64,000 nucleotides of DNA from Mycolicibacterium sp. TY81 (GTDB lineage Bacteria; Actinomycetota; Actinomycetes; Mycobacteriales; Mycobacteriaceae), in contig NZ_AP023362.1 in the NCBI RefSeq assembly GCF_018326285.1, positions 3,596,001-3,660,000 on the forward strand, written 5' to 3'. Below are positions 33,585-42,701 of the stretch, in pieces. The notes under the pieces are model-generated. The model did no database searches. It was not told the origin of the DNA and was given only the letters and a program-made list of their open reading frames with translations. Within the stretch, counting starts at the first letter, position 1. Every line of letters begins with the position of its first letter. The position numbers and the translations under genes are program-made.

Positions 33585-35606
33585 ATGACTCGCATGCGAT
33601 ATGTCGTTACCGGCGGTACCGGGTTTATTGGCCGCCGCGTCGTCAGCCGGATTCTGGCTCAGTACGACGAAGCCGAAGTGTTCGTTCTCGTTCGTCGGGC
33701 CTCGTTGGCTCGCTTCGAAGAACTGGCCGCGGACTGGGGTGACCGGGCGAAACCCCTGGTCGGCGACCTCACCTCCGCAGGTCTGGGCCTGGCCGATCTG
33801 GCTGATCTGGGTCCGATCGATCATGTGGTGCACTGCGCCGCGATCTATGACATGACCGTCGACGCCGCTACTCAGCAGGCCGCCAACGTCGAAGGGACTC
33901 GCGCGGTGATCGAGTTGACGCGCGGCCTCGGTGCGACGCTGCACCACGTGTCGTCGATCGCGGTGGCCGGCAATTACCGGGGCGTTTTCACGGAGGACGA
34001 CTTCGATGTCTCCCAGGAGCTGCCGACGCCGTACCACCAGACCAAGTTCGAAGCCGAGCAACTGGTGCGCGCCACCGCGGGTCTGCGGCACCGGATCTAC
34101 CGGCCTGCCGTCGTCGTCGGCGACTCCCGGACCGGCGAGATGGACAAGGTCGACGGGCCGTATTACTTCTTCGGGGTGCTGTCGCGACTGGCAGCACTGC
34201 CGAAATTCACGCCGATGATGGTGCCCGACACCGGCCGTACCAACATCGTGCCGGTGGACTACGTGGTCGACGCGCTGGTGGCGCTGATGCATGCCGAGGG
34301 ACGCGACGGCCAGACCTTCCATCTGACCTCGCCGAATCCCATTGGGCTCAAGGACATCTACCGCGGCGTCGCGCAGGAAGCCGGCTTGCCGCCACTGCGT
34401 GGCACCTTGCCGAAGGCCACTGCGGCTCCGGTGCTCAAGGCCACCGGGCGGGCCAAGGTCCTGCGCAACATGGCGGCCATCCAGTTGGGCATCCCCGGTG
34501 AGGTGCTCGATGTCGTCGACCTGGCGCCGTCGTTCGCCTCCGAGGCCACTGTCGCAGCATTGCAGGGCACCGGCATCGTCTTACCCGAATTCGCTTCCTA
34601 CGCACCGAAACTCTGGCGGTACTGGGCCGAACACCTGGACCCGGACCGGGCCCGCCGTGATGATCCGCGCGGTCCGCTGGTCGGGCGCAACGTGATCATC
34701 ACGGGTGCCTCGAGCGGTATCGGCCGGGCCTCGGCCATCGCCGTCGCCGAGCGCGGCGGGCGGGTGTTCGCGCTGGCGCGCAGCGCCGACGCCCTCGATG
34801 AGCTGGTGGCGGAGATTCGCCAATTCGGCGGCGAGGCCTACGCTTTCACGTGCGATGTCGCCGACGGCAGTTCGGTGGAACACACCGTCAAGGACATCCT
34901 CGGCCAGTTCGATCACGTCGACTATCTGGTGAACAACGCCGGCCGCTCGATCCGCCGGTCGGTCGTCAACTCGACCGACCGCTTCCACGACTATGAGCGC
35001 GTGATGGCGGTCAACTACTTCGGCGCCGTGCGAATGACCCTGGCGCTGCTGCCACACTGGCGCGAACGCCGGTTCGGTCACGTGGTCAACGTGTCGAGCG
35101 CCGGGGTGCAGGCCAACAGCCCGAAGTACAGCGCCTATCTGCCGAGCAAGGCCGCGCTGGACGCGTTCTCGGAAGTGGTTGGCACCGAGACCCTTTCGGA
35201 CCACATCACGTTCACCAACATCCACATGCCGTTGGTGGAGACCCCCATGATCGCGCCGTCGAAGCGGTTGAACCCCATGCCGCCGATCACCGCGGAGCAC
35301 GCCGCGGCAATGGTGGTGCGCGGCCTGGTCGAGAAGCCGGCCCGGATCGACACCCCGATGGGCACGCTGGGTGATCTCGGAAACTACTTCACACCCAAGC
35401 TGTCTCGCCGCGTGCTGCACCAGTTGTACCTCGGCTACCCGGATTCGGCAGCGGCCCGCGGTGTCGCCGAAACCCAGCCGCCGGTTGATCGTCCGGATCG
35501 CCCGCGCACACCGCGTCGACCCAAGCGGCCCCTCGCAGCCGGCAAGGTCCGGGTGCCCCGTCCGGTCAAGACCGCGGTACGGCTGATCCCCGGCGTGCAC
35601 TGGTAG
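33585..35606 (+). CDS. acrA1: Fatty acyl-CoA reductase / SDR fusion
   Basis: A 673-residue two-domain enzyme. Residues 1-355 form an extended SDR of the NAD-binding-4 / acyl-CoA reductase type (VVTGGTGFIGRRVV at 7-20, TPYHQTKFEAEQLV active site). Residues about 362-600 form a classical SDR (NVIITGASSGIGRASA, NNAGRS, catalytic Y518-x3-K522). A basic Pro/Arg-rich tail follows. Homologous to AcrA1 (Rv3391), thought to reduce acyl-CoA to aldehyde or alcohol for wax ester or related lipids. The divergent htdY supports a lipid role. Confidence 0.92.
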   Translation: MTRMRYVVTGGTGFIGRRVVSRILAQYDEAEVFVLVRRASLARFEELAADWGDRAKPLVGDLTSAGLGLADLADLGPIDHVVHCAAIYDMTVDAATQQAANVEGTRAVIELTRGLGATLHHVSSIAVAGNYRGVFTEDDFDVSQELPTPYHQTKFEAEQLVRATAGLRHRIYRPAVVVGDSRTGEMDKVDGPYYFFGVLSRLAALPKFTPMMVPDTGRTNIVPVDYVVDALVALMHAEGRDGQTFHLTSPNPIGLKDIYRGVAQEAGLPPLRGTLPKATAAPVLKATGRAKVLRNMAAIQLGIPGEVLDVVDLAPSFASEATVAALQGTGIVLPEFASYAPKLWRYWAEHLDPDRARRDDPRGPLVGRNVIITGASSGIGRASAIAVAERGGRVFALARSADALDELVAEIRQFGGEAYAFTCDVADGSSVEHTVKDILGQFDHVDYLVNNAGRSIRRSVVNSTDRFHDYERVMAVNYFGAVRMTLALLPHWRERRFGHVVNVSSAGVQANSPKYSAYLPSKAALDAFSEVVGTETLSDHITFTNIHMPLVETPMIAPSKRLNPMPPITAEHAAAMVVRGLVEKPARIDTPMGTLGDLGNYFTPKLSRRVLHQLYLGYPDSAAARGVAETQPPVDRPDRPRTPRRPKRPLAAGKVRVPRPVKTAVRLIPGVHW

Positions 35607-35622
35607 ACACCGATACAGACGG

Positions 35623-35664
35623 CGACACCTGGTCCCAGCAATGGGGCTCGGACCAGGTGTCGCG
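35623..35664. terminator. Bidirectional terminator hairpin
   Basis: Perfect 14 bp stem (GCGACACCTGGTCC / GGACCAGGTGTCGC) with a 14-base loop, in the 67-base gap between convergent acrA1 and amt. Confidence 0.85.
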
Positions 35665-35673
35665 GTGTCGAGG

Positions 35674-36918
35674 TCAGACCAATTCGTACGCCGGGTCCCG
35701 GTGCAGGGTCGAGTCGATGCCCTCTTCCTCCTCTTCCGCCGAGATCCGCAGCCCCATCATCTTCTTGATGACAAGCGCGATGACGAGGGCCACCGTGAAC
35801 GAGTAGGCCAGGACCGACCCCGCGGCGACGGCCTGCTTGAGCAGCAGGTCTGCGCCGCCGCCGTACAGCAGTCCGTTGACGCCGTTGGGCATGCCCGAGC
35901 TGGCGAAGAAACCGATCAGCAGGGTGCCGACGATGCCGCCGACGAGGTGGACGCCGACGACGTCGGTCGAGTCGTCATAGCCGAACTTGTGCTTGAGCCC
36001 GATGGCGAACGGGCAGATCACCGCCGGGATGAAGCCGACGAAGATGGCGCCGACCGGGGTGACGGCACCACACGCGGGAGTGATGGCGACCAGACCGGTG
36101 ATGGCGCCCGAGGCGGCGCCGATGCCGGTGACGTGGCCGTCCTTGAACTTCTCCACCAGGAGCCAGCCCAGCGTGGCCGCACACGTCGCGACGAACGACG
36201 TGACCATGACGATCGCCGCCGGCTTGCCGGCGGACAGCGCCGAGCCACCGTTGAACGCGTACCAACCGGCCCACAGCAGACCGGCGCCGAGCAGGATGAG
36301 CGGCACGTTGTGCGGCTTACGTGACGACCAGGTCGCCGAGCGGCCGAGCACCAGCGCCACCGCGAGCGCAGCCGCGCCCGCGTTGATGTGGACCGCCGTG
36401 CCACCGGCGAAGTCGATGGCGTGCAGCTTGTTGGCGATCCAGCCGCCCTTGGCGTCACTCGTGACGACGCCGTCGACCGCGAAAACCCAATGGGCGACCG
36501 GGAAGTAGACCAGAATTGCCCACGCCGTCGCGAACGTCATCCAGGCCGCGAACTTCATCCGGTCCGCGGCGGCACCCGAGACGATCGCCACGGTCAGCGC
36601 CGCGAAGAGCGCCTGGAACAGCGCGAACAAGCTGACCGGCAGGCCGTTGATGGTGGTCATCGGGTCCAGGAGGTTCTTCATCCCCGCGAACTCGGTGAAG
36701 CTCCCGACGAATCCGCCATAGGAAGTGCCGAACGCCATGGAGAAGCCGAACAGCACCCACAGCACTCCGACGACCGCCACGGCGCCGTACGTCATCATCA
36801 TCATGTTGGTCGAACTCTTCACACTGACCATGCCGCCGTAGAACAGGGCCAGCCCCGGGATCATGATGGTGAGCCCAATGATGCAACAGAGCATGAATGC
36901 TGTTGTTCCGGTATCCAT
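35674..36918 (-). CDS. amt: Ammonium transporter Amt
   Basis: A 414-residue ammonium channel with 11 hydrophobic helices. ATG 36918 (MDTGTTAFMLCC) is chosen because GAGGAGGCG precedes it and family homology starts here. Typical segments: PGLALFYGGMV, DFAGGTAVHINAGAAALA with a pore histidine, the second conserved histidine in VGVHLVGGIVGTLLIGFF, and a short cytosolic C-terminus (RISAEEEEEGIDSTLHRDPAYELV). It is divergent from glnT over GlnR-like repeats and so should be induced under nitrogen limitation. No PII (glnK) gene is adjacent. Confidence 0.95.
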   Translation of the reverse strand: MDTGTTAFMLCCIIGLTIMIPGLALFYGGMVSVKSSTNMMMMTYGAVAVVGVLWVLFGFSMAFGTSYGGFVGSFTEFAGMKNLLDPMTTINGLPVSLFALFQALFAALTVAIVSGAAADRMKFAAWMTFATAWAILVYFPVAHWVFAVDGVVTSDAKGGWIANKLHAIDFAGGTAVHINAGAAALAVALVLGRSATWSSRKPHNVPLILLGAGLLWAGWYAFNGGSALSAGKPAAIVMVTSFVATCAATLGWLLVEKFKDGHVTGIGAASGAITGLVAITPACGAVTPVGAIFVGFIPAVICPFAIGLKHKFGYDDSTDVVGVHLVGGIVGTLLIGFFASSGMPNGVNGLLYGGGADLLLKQAVAAGSVLAYSFTVALVIALVIKKMMGLRISAEEEEEGIDSTLHRDPAYELV

Positions 36919-37004
36919 TTCGCCTCCTCGCAAGTTCGGGGCACAGGCTATGCCCGTCTCGGGACAGTAGACATCGTTTTCTTTGCGTAGACGAGATGGT
37001 GCGC

Positions 37005-37043
37005 GTAACAAGCTTGTGAACGACCTCGTAACGCCGAAGTTAC
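37005..37043. promoter_or_regulatory. GlnR-like box between amt and glnT
   Basis: The spacing series GTGAAC (37016-37021), GTAAC (37028-37032), GTTAC (37039-37043) gives two consecutive AC-n9-AC steps. A further GTAAC lies at 37005-37009 one base out of phase. Actinobacterial GlnR binds such AC-n9-AC a/b-site tandem repeats at ammonium-assimilation promoters. The position, 79-118 bases before glnT and about 87-125 bases before amt, suits control of both. Confidence 0.65.
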
Positions 37044-37122
37044 GTAGCTGCTGTTGCAATCCCCAAGTCGCCCATGTCTACTATTGAGAAACGATGATTC
37101 CTATCAGTAGTCGGGAGTTGGC

Positions 37123-38460
37123 ATGACGAAGCCCACCACACTTGCGGAGTTGGCCGCCCAGGCGGGAACCAAGTTCATCCTCGCGCTCTTCGTCGACCTG
37201 AACGGCAAGCCGTGCGCGAAGCTGGTGCCAGTCGAAGCGGTCGACGAACTCGCCACCGACGGAGTCGGGTTCGCCGGCTACGCGGTCGGCGCGATCGGCC
37301 AGGAACCGAAAGACCCCGATCTGGTCGCCATGCCCGATCCTGCGTCGTTCACACCGATCCCCTTCGTCAAAGAGGGCCTGGCCCTCGTCCATTGCGATCC
37401 GCACGTGAACGGTGAGCCGTGGCCGTTCGCGCCGCGCAACATCCTCAAGGCCATGATCCAGCAGGCCGCCGACGCCGGATTCGAACCGTGGATCGGCGCC
37501 GAGGTCGAGTACTTCCTACTCAAGCGGGACGCCGACGGCGCATTGGTGCCTGCGGACGACCAGGACACCGCGGCCCAACCGTGTTACGACGCCCGCAGTG
37601 TCACCCGGATGTACGACCACCTGTCGTCGATCAGCACCGCGATCAACGGTCTGGGCTGGGGCAACTATGCCAACGATCACGAGGACGGGTCCGGCCAGTT
37701 CGAACAGAACTTCAATTACGCCGAGGCGCTGACCACCTGTGACCGCGTCATCACCCTGCGTTACCTGCTCAACGTGATGGCCGCTGAGCGGGGCATGATC
37801 GCCACGTTCATGCCGAAGCCGTTCGCGAACAAGACCGGATCCGGCCTGCACATGCACATGTCACTCACCAGTGGCGGCGCCCCGGTGTTCCCGACCGAGC
37901 CCCACGAGGACGACCGCGGCCTCGCGATGTCCGCGACGGCGTACTCGTTCATCGCCGGCATCCTCGATCACGCGTGCGCCATGCAGGCGGTGATCGCGCC
38001 AACGGTCAACTCCTACAAGCGAACCGGCGCCATCTCGACGGCGTCGGGCGCCTCATGGGCGCCGCGCTTTCCGACCTATGGCGGCAACGACCGCACCCAC
38101 TACGTGCGCGTCCCGGACAGCAGTCGCATCGAAATGCGCGGCGCCGACGGTTCGGCCAACCCGTACCTGGCGGCGGCCGTCGCACTCGCCGCCGGACTGG
38201 ACGGCATCAAGCGGGCTGCTGACCCCGGCGCCCTGGGCACGGGACCGAAACAGGAACGCCTCCCCGCCACGCTGTTGCACGCCATCGAACGGCTGGAGAC
38301 CGACGAGGTGATGACCGGCGCCCTGGATGCCGCCATCCCGCCCAACACCGATATCCCCAGTGTCGCCGCCTATTTCGCCCGTCTGAAGAAGACCGAGTTC
38401 TGGGACTGGCATTCCGCGGTCGGCGCCTGGGAACACGAGCGCTACCTCACCGCTTTCTGA
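37123..38460 (+). CDS. glnT: Type III glutamine synthetase-like ligase (GlnT / gamma-glutamylmethylamide synthetase-like)
   Basis: A 445-residue GlnA-fold amine ligase. ATP-grasp-unrelated GS motifs visible: WIGAEVEYFLL, NDHEDGSGQFEQNF, GSGLHMHMSL (ATP/metal loop), TVNSYKRTG and the SRIEMRGADGSANPYL Arg/Asp region. The N-terminal FILALFVDLNGKPCAKLVP fits the GlnT/GMAS branch, not GlnA1. Enzymes here make glutamine or gamma-glutamyl-alkylamides from glutamate, ATP and ammonia or an amine. Followed by glxBCD, so the amide product may feed a split glutamate-synthase-like enzyme. GGGAG precedes the ATG. Confidence 0.9.
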   Translation: MTKPTTLAELAAQAGTKFILALFVDLNGKPCAKLVPVEAVDELATDGVGFAGYAVGAIGQEPKDPDLVAMPDPASFTPIPFVKEGLALVHCDPHVNGEPWPFAPRNILKAMIQQAADAGFEPWIGAEVEYFLLKRDADGALVPADDQDTAAQPCYDARSVTRMYDHLSSISTAINGLGWGNYANDHEDGSGQFEQNFNYAEALTTCDRVITLRYLLNVMAAERGMIATFMPKPFANKTGSGLHMHMSLTSGGAPVFPTEPHEDDRGLAMSATAYSFIAGILDHACAMQAVIAPTVNSYKRTGAISTASGASWAPRFPTYGGNDRTHYVRVPDSSRIEMRGADGSANPYLAAAVALAAGLDGIKRAADPGALGTGPKQERLPATLLHAIERLETDEVMTGALDAAIPPNTDIPSVAAYFARLKKTEFWDWHSAVGAWEHERYLTAF

Positions 38461-38525
38461 GCACTGCAGCAAAACCGCTGTCGGCCAACAACATCGGGCC
38501 GCGACGAGAAAGGACCAGTACAACC

Positions 38526-39437
38526 ATGTGCGGAATCGTCGGGTTGCACCTGCGCAACCCCGAGCTCTATCCCAGGCTGGGTGAACTGTTGGCCGGCATG
38601 CTGACCGCCATGGAGGCGCGCGGCGCCGACTCCGCCGGCATCGCCGTGTATGGCGACCCCGAGTGGTCACCGCCGGGACAGAGCACCATCTCGCTGATCG
38701 AAGTCGGCGAGTCCCCCGAACAGGTCGCGGAAGCACTCGGCGCCCGCCTGAGCGCCGAAATCACGGTCATCGCGCGCGATGTGACCTATCTGGTGTCGGC
38801 GTCCACGACGCCCGAGGCACTGCTCGCCGCGGCCAAGGCGGTGTACCCGCACGCTCTCGTCGGCGGATTCGGCACCGATGTGGCGGTGCTCAAGGGCGTC
38901 GGCACGCCCACGTCGCTGGTCGAGAACTGGGGCTTGGCCGGCGCACAGGGCTGGCAGGGCGTCGGCCATACCCGGATGGCCACCGAATCGGCGGTGACGC
39001 CCAGCGGCGCACATCCGTATGCGGTGGGCCCGGATCAGTGTCTGGTGCACAACGGTTCGTTCGCCAACCACGCCGGCATCCGACGTAACCTACGCGCGGC
39101 CGGTGTCGAATTCGATTCCGAGAACGACACCGAGGTCGGTGCCCGCTTCGTGGCCCACGAGCTGGCGGCGGGATCCGACGTCGAGCAGGCCCTGACCGAT
39201 CTGACGACAACATTCGACGGCTTCTACACCCTGCTGGTCTCCAACAGCGACAGCTTCGCCATCGTCCGCGACGCCATCGCGTGCAAACCGGCGGTCATCG
39301 CCGAGACCACGGACTGGGTGGCCATGGCATCGGAGTTCCGCGCCCTGGCGCACCTGCCGGGGATCGAGGACGCCCGCATCTGGGAGCCCGAACCCGAAGT
39401 GGTCTACGCCTGGAGCCGAGAGGCGGTGCCGGCATGA
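38526..39437 (+). CDS. glxB: Class II glutamine amidotransferase subunit (GlxB/MgsA-like)
   Basis: A 303-residue class II (Ntn-type) glutaminase domain protein. Cys2 becomes the N-terminal nucleophile (MCGIVGLHLRN), and GARGADSAGIAVYG, GWQGVGHTRMATES (ammonia-site Arg), NGSFANHAGIR are family hallmarks. It releases ammonia from glutamine, or amine from a gamma-glutamylamide, for the GlxC/GlxD partners. Its stop overlaps glxC by 4 bases. Confidence 0.92.
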   Translation: MCGIVGLHLRNPELYPRLGELLAGMLTAMEARGADSAGIAVYGDPEWSPPGQSTISLIEVGESPEQVAEALGARLSAEITVIARDVTYLVSASTTPEALLAAAKAVYPHALVGGFGTDVAVLKGVGTPTSLVENWGLAGAQGWQGVGHTRMATESAVTPSGAHPYAVGPDQCLVHNGSFANHAGIRRNLRAAGVEFDSENDTEVGARFVAHELAAGSDVEQALTDLTTTFDGFYTLLVSNSDSFAIVRDAIACKPAVIAETTDWVAMASEFRALAHLPGIEDARIWEPEPEVVYAWSREAVPA

Positions 39438-40114
39438 GCGACGCGCCAACGACTTTCGACCTGTCGACGGTGAGTCTGCGTGACGTCAATGCGGCCCTGC
39501 ACGCCGACGGCATCGACGGCCAGTTCGTCATCACCAATCCCCAAGGCGCGCACAACGTGGCCGTCGGAGTCAACTCGCCGGTCGAGATCACGGTGCACGG
39601 CCACGTCGGCTACTACGCCGCCGGCATGAACCAGAAGGCCGAGATCACCGTCAACGGCAACGCCGGACAAGGTCTGGCGGAGAACATGATGAGCGGTGTC
39701 GTCCATGTCACCGGCGACGCATCGCAATCGGCGGGCGCCACGGGGCGCGGCGGACTGCTCGTCATCGACGGCAACGCCGCCGCCCGGTGTGGCATCTCGC
39801 TGAAAGGGCTGGACATCGTCATCGGAGGCTCAGTGGGCCACATGAGCGCCTTCATGGCACAGAAGGGCCGCATCGTCATCCGCGGTGACGCCGGCGACGC
39901 CCTCGGCGACTCGATCTACGAGGCCCGGCTGTACGTCCGAGGCGAAGTGAAATCCCTTGGTGCGGACTGCATCGAGAAACCGATGGAGGCCGAACACCTC
40001 GAGGAGCTCGCGGGCCTGCTCAAGGCGGCGGGCTACGACGACGACCCGGCCACGTACCGGCGCTACGGCTCGGCCCGCAACCTCTATCACTTCCAAGCAC
40101 ACAACTCCTACTGA
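39434..40114 (+). CDS. glxC: GXGXG-domain glutamate-synthase-like subunit (GlxC/MgsB-like)
   Basis: A 226-residue right-handed beta-helix protein matching the C-terminal GXGXG domain of glutamate synthase. Repeats such as VHGHVGYYAAGMNQKAEITVNGNAGQGLAENM and GDAGDALGDSIYEARLYVRGEVKSLG give the periodic Gly pattern. In GltB this domain is structural and helps hold the ammonia tunnel; here it is a free subunit between the amidotransferase and synthase subunits. ATG 39434 overlaps the glxB stop. Confidence 0.9.
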   Translation: MSDAPTTFDLSTVSLRDVNAALHADGIDGQFVITNPQGAHNVAVGVNSPVEITVHGHVGYYAAGMNQKAEITVNGNAGQGLAENMMSGVVHVTGDASQSAGATGRGGLLVIDGNAAARCGISLKGLDIVIGGSVGHMSAFMAQKGRIVIRGDAGDALGDSIYEARLYVRGEVKSLGADCIEKPMEAEHLEELAGLLKAAGYDDDPATYRRYGSARNLYHFQAHNSY

Positions 40115-40128
40115 TTGGAGGCCAGCTC

Positions 40129-41484
40129 ATGACCTTCTCGGCAGACGACCGCGCCAACCGCGGTCTACGCGAGTCCGCCACCTTCGACCGCACGACCATC
40201 GCCGCCATCCACCGGGCGGCGGAGACCGGCATCTACGACATCCGCGGCTGGGGCGCCAAGCGCGCACTCCCCCATTTCGACGACCTCCTCTTCCTCGGCG
40301 CGTCGATGTCGCGCTACCCTCTGGAGGGCTACCGCGAGAAGTGCGGCACCGATGTGGTGTTGGGCGCACGGAACGCCAAATACCCACTGCACCTGGATAT
40401 CCCGGTCACCATCGCCGGCATGTCGTTCGGGGCGCTGTCCGGCCGCGCCAAGGAGGCGCTCGGACGCGGCGCCTCAGAAGTGGGTACGTCGACCACCACG
40501 GGAGACGGCGGCATGACGCCCGAGGAACGTGGCCACTCCAAACACCTTGTCTACCAATACCTGCCGAACCGGTACGGAATGAACCCGGACGACCTACGCC
40601 GCGCCGACGCCATCGAGGTGGTACTCGGCCAGGGCGCCAAGCCCGGTGGTGGCGGAATGCTGCTGGGCCAGAAGGTCTCCGAACGGGTCGCCGGGATGCG
40701 CGACCTGCCACAGGGCATCGACCAGCGCTCGGCGTCGCGGCACCCCGACTGGACCGGCCCTGACGACCTGACCATCAAGATCAACGAGCTCCGTGAGATC
40801 ACCGATTGGGAGAAGCCGATCTACGTCAAGGTCGGCGCATCGCGCACGTACTACGACGTCAAACTCGCGGTCCACGCCGGCGCCGACGTCGTCGTGGTCG
40901 ACGGCATGCAGGGCGGCACCGCGGCCACCCAAGAGGTGTTCATCGAGCACGTCGGCATCCCCACCCTGGCCGCAGTACCGCAAGCCGTGCAGGCCCTGCA
41001 GGAACTCGGCGTACACCGCAAGCCCGACGGCGTGCAATTGATCGTGTCCGGCGGCATCCGCACCGGCGCCGACGTCGCGAAAGCACTGGCGCTGGGAGCC
41101 GACGCCGTCGCGATCGGCACCGCTGCATTGATCGCGCTCGGCGACAACCACCCGAAGTACGAGGCCGAGTACGCCCAACTCGGCTCGGCAGCAGGGTTTT
41201 TCGACGACTTCCAGGACGGCCAGGACCCAGCAGGCATCACCACGCAGGATCCGGTGTTGCAGCAGGCGCTGGACCCGGTCGACGGCGGCCGCCGCGTCGC
41301 CAACTACCTGCGCGTCTTGACGATGGAGGCACAGACCATCGCACGCGCCTGCGGCAAGGCACACGTCACGCACCTGGAGCCTGAGGACATGGTTGCCGTG
41401 TCCATCGAAGCCGCCGCCATGGCGCGGGTGCCGTTGGCCGGCACGTCGTGGATCCCGGGCCACTCCGCGGCAGGTGGTTTCTGA
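40129..41484 (+). CDS. glxD: FMN-binding glutamate-synthase-like subunit (GlxD/MgsC-like)
   Basis: A 451-residue FMN TIM-barrel of the glutamate synthase central/synthase type. PVTIAGMSFGALSGRAKEALGRGA, EVGTSTTTGDGGMTPEE, GQGAKPGGGGMLLGQKV, VVVDGMQGGTAATQ and LIVSGGIRTGADVAKALALGADAVAIGTA are the flavin and substrate loops. The stretch that in relatives carries the Fe-S cysteines before PVGITTQDP reads GFFDDFQDGQDPAGITTQDP, without any cysteine; only two cysteines remain in the whole protein. GTGG-type ribosome site GGAGG precedes ATG 40129. The stop/start TGATG couples it to the flavoprotein gene. Confidence 0.92.
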   Translation: MTFSADDRANRGLRESATFDRTTIAAIHRAAETGIYDIRGWGAKRALPHFDDLLFLGASMSRYPLEGYREKCGTDVVLGARNAKYPLHLDIPVTIAGMSFGALSGRAKEALGRGASEVGTSTTTGDGGMTPEERGHSKHLVYQYLPNRYGMNPDDLRRADAIEVVLGQGAKPGGGGMLLGQKVSERVAGMRDLPQGIDQRSASRHPDWTGPDDLTIKINELREITDWEKPIYVKVGASRTYYDVKLAVHAGADVVVVDGMQGGTAATQEVFIEHVGIPTLAAVPQAVQALQELGVHRKPDGVQLIVSGGIRTGADVAKALALGADAVAIGTAALIALGDNHPKYEAEYAQLGSAAGFFDDFQDGQDPAGITTQDPVLQQALDPVDGGRRVANYLRVLTMEAQTIARACGKAHVTHLEPEDMVAVSIEAAAMARVPLAGTSWIPGHSAAGGF

Positions 41485-42662
41485 TGGCGTCGAAAGCCGT
41501 GATCATCGGTGGCGGCCTCATCGGACTGTCCATCGCACACTCCCTGACTCAGCGCGGGCTCACGGATATCCTTGTCCTGGAACGGCATCAGCTGGCCAGC
41601 GGCGGCACCGGAAAATCATCGGGCATCGTCCGCGCCCACTACGGTGTGCCGTCGATCGCCGCGATGGCCTGGCGCAGCCTGCCGGTGATCGAACAGCTGG
41701 GAGACGCCGTCGGCTTCCGCCAGGTCGGCTACACCGTGCTCGTCGGTGACGAGAACGTCGACGCCCTGAGCGCGAACACGGCCATGCATCAATCGCTCGG
41801 CGTCGAGGTCGAACTGATCGACACCGACACCCTGCAGAAACTGTGGCCGATGCTCGAAACCTCCGATGTGGCACTGGCTTCCTACGAACCACGCGGCGGA
41901 TTCGCCGACGCCACCCAGCTGGCACTGCACTTCGGGCAGGCAGCCCGGGCGGCGGGGGCCAGGATCCGGCAGAACACGCCCGTCGCCCGCGTCGTGACAG
42001 CCGGCGACAAGGTCACCGGGGTCATGCTGGAGAACGGTGACCTCATCGACGCCGATCTGGTGATCGTGGCCAACGGCTGGTGGTCGGCAAAGTTGTTGGC
42101 CGCCATGGGCATCGACTTTCCCATCGAGGCGTATCGATCGGAACTGCTGATCGTCGACGCCGGCACACCGCTGCCGGACCTGCCGGTGATCTCCGACTTG
42201 ATCAGCCTGCAGTACTGCCGCGTCGAAGGCTCCGGCCAGTTTCTGGTCGGCAACAGCGACCACGCCGACTTCCAGAAGAAGTTCGTCGACCCGGACAACT
42301 ACTCGAATGTCGCGGCGGAGGCATCCGTCCTGGCCTACGGCGAAAAGGTGATGCACCGGTTCCCCGGCTTCCCCGAGCCGGCGGTGACCCACACCTACGC
42401 CGGCGTGTATGACGTTCCGCCGGACTGGAATCCGGTGATCGCGCCGGTCGGTGGGGTCGACGGGTTGATCCTGGCGGCCGGGTTCGCCGGTCACGGATTC
42501 AAGATCAGCCCCGCGGTCGGTGAGCTGGTCGCGGATCTGGTATTCGAGGGCGACAGCACCGATCCGGATATCCCGGCCACGGACTTCCGGCTGGAACGGT
42601 TCGCCGAAGGCAAGCCGCTCAACAGCCTGCACCCGTACGCCGGTGCGGGCGAGATGCGCTGA
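41484..42662 (+). CDS. FAD-dependent amine/amino acid oxidoreductase (SoxB/DAO-like)
   Basis: A 392-residue D-amino-acid-oxidase-family flavoprotein. The N-terminal Rossmann motif is VIIGGGLIGLSIAHSL, followed by TGKSSGIVRAHYG (a SoxB/MgdA-like FAD-binding segment) and the C-terminal GLILAAGFAGHGFKISPAVGELVADL. Relatives oxidise N-methyl amino acids such as sarcosine or N-methylglutamate, or glycine-like amines. Its translation is coupled to glxD. The other three subunits of a heterotetrameric N-methylglutamate or sarcosine dehydrogenase are not in the window, so this looks like a monomeric oxidase/dehydrogenase. Confidence 0.9.
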   Translation: MASKAVIIGGGLIGLSIAHSLTQRGLTDILVLERHQLASGGTGKSSGIVRAHYGVPSIAAMAWRSLPVIEQLGDAVGFRQVGYTVLVGDENVDALSANTAMHQSLGVEVELIDTDTLQKLWPMLETSDVALASYEPRGGFADATQLALHFGQAARAAGARIRQNTPVARVVTAGDKVTGVMLENGDLIDADLVIVANGWWSAKLLAAMGIDFPIEAYRSELLIVDAGTPLPDLPVISDLISLQYCRVEGSGQFLVGNSDHADFQKKFVDPDNYSNVAAEASVLAYGEKVMHRFPGFPEPAVTHTYAGVYDVPPDWNPVIAPVGGVDGLILAAGFAGHGFKISPAVGELVADLVFEGDSTDPDIPATDFRLERFAEGKPLNSLHPYAGAGEMR

Positions 42663-42701
42663 TCACGTCACCCTGAATCTCTCTGCCAAGAAGGATCTTT
42701 C

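Noticed and set aside
37123..42662. Complete N-methylglutamate pathway for methylamine
   Set aside because: The mgdBCD-type subunits are absent and GlxD lacks the Fe-S cysteines, so a full pathway call is not supported.
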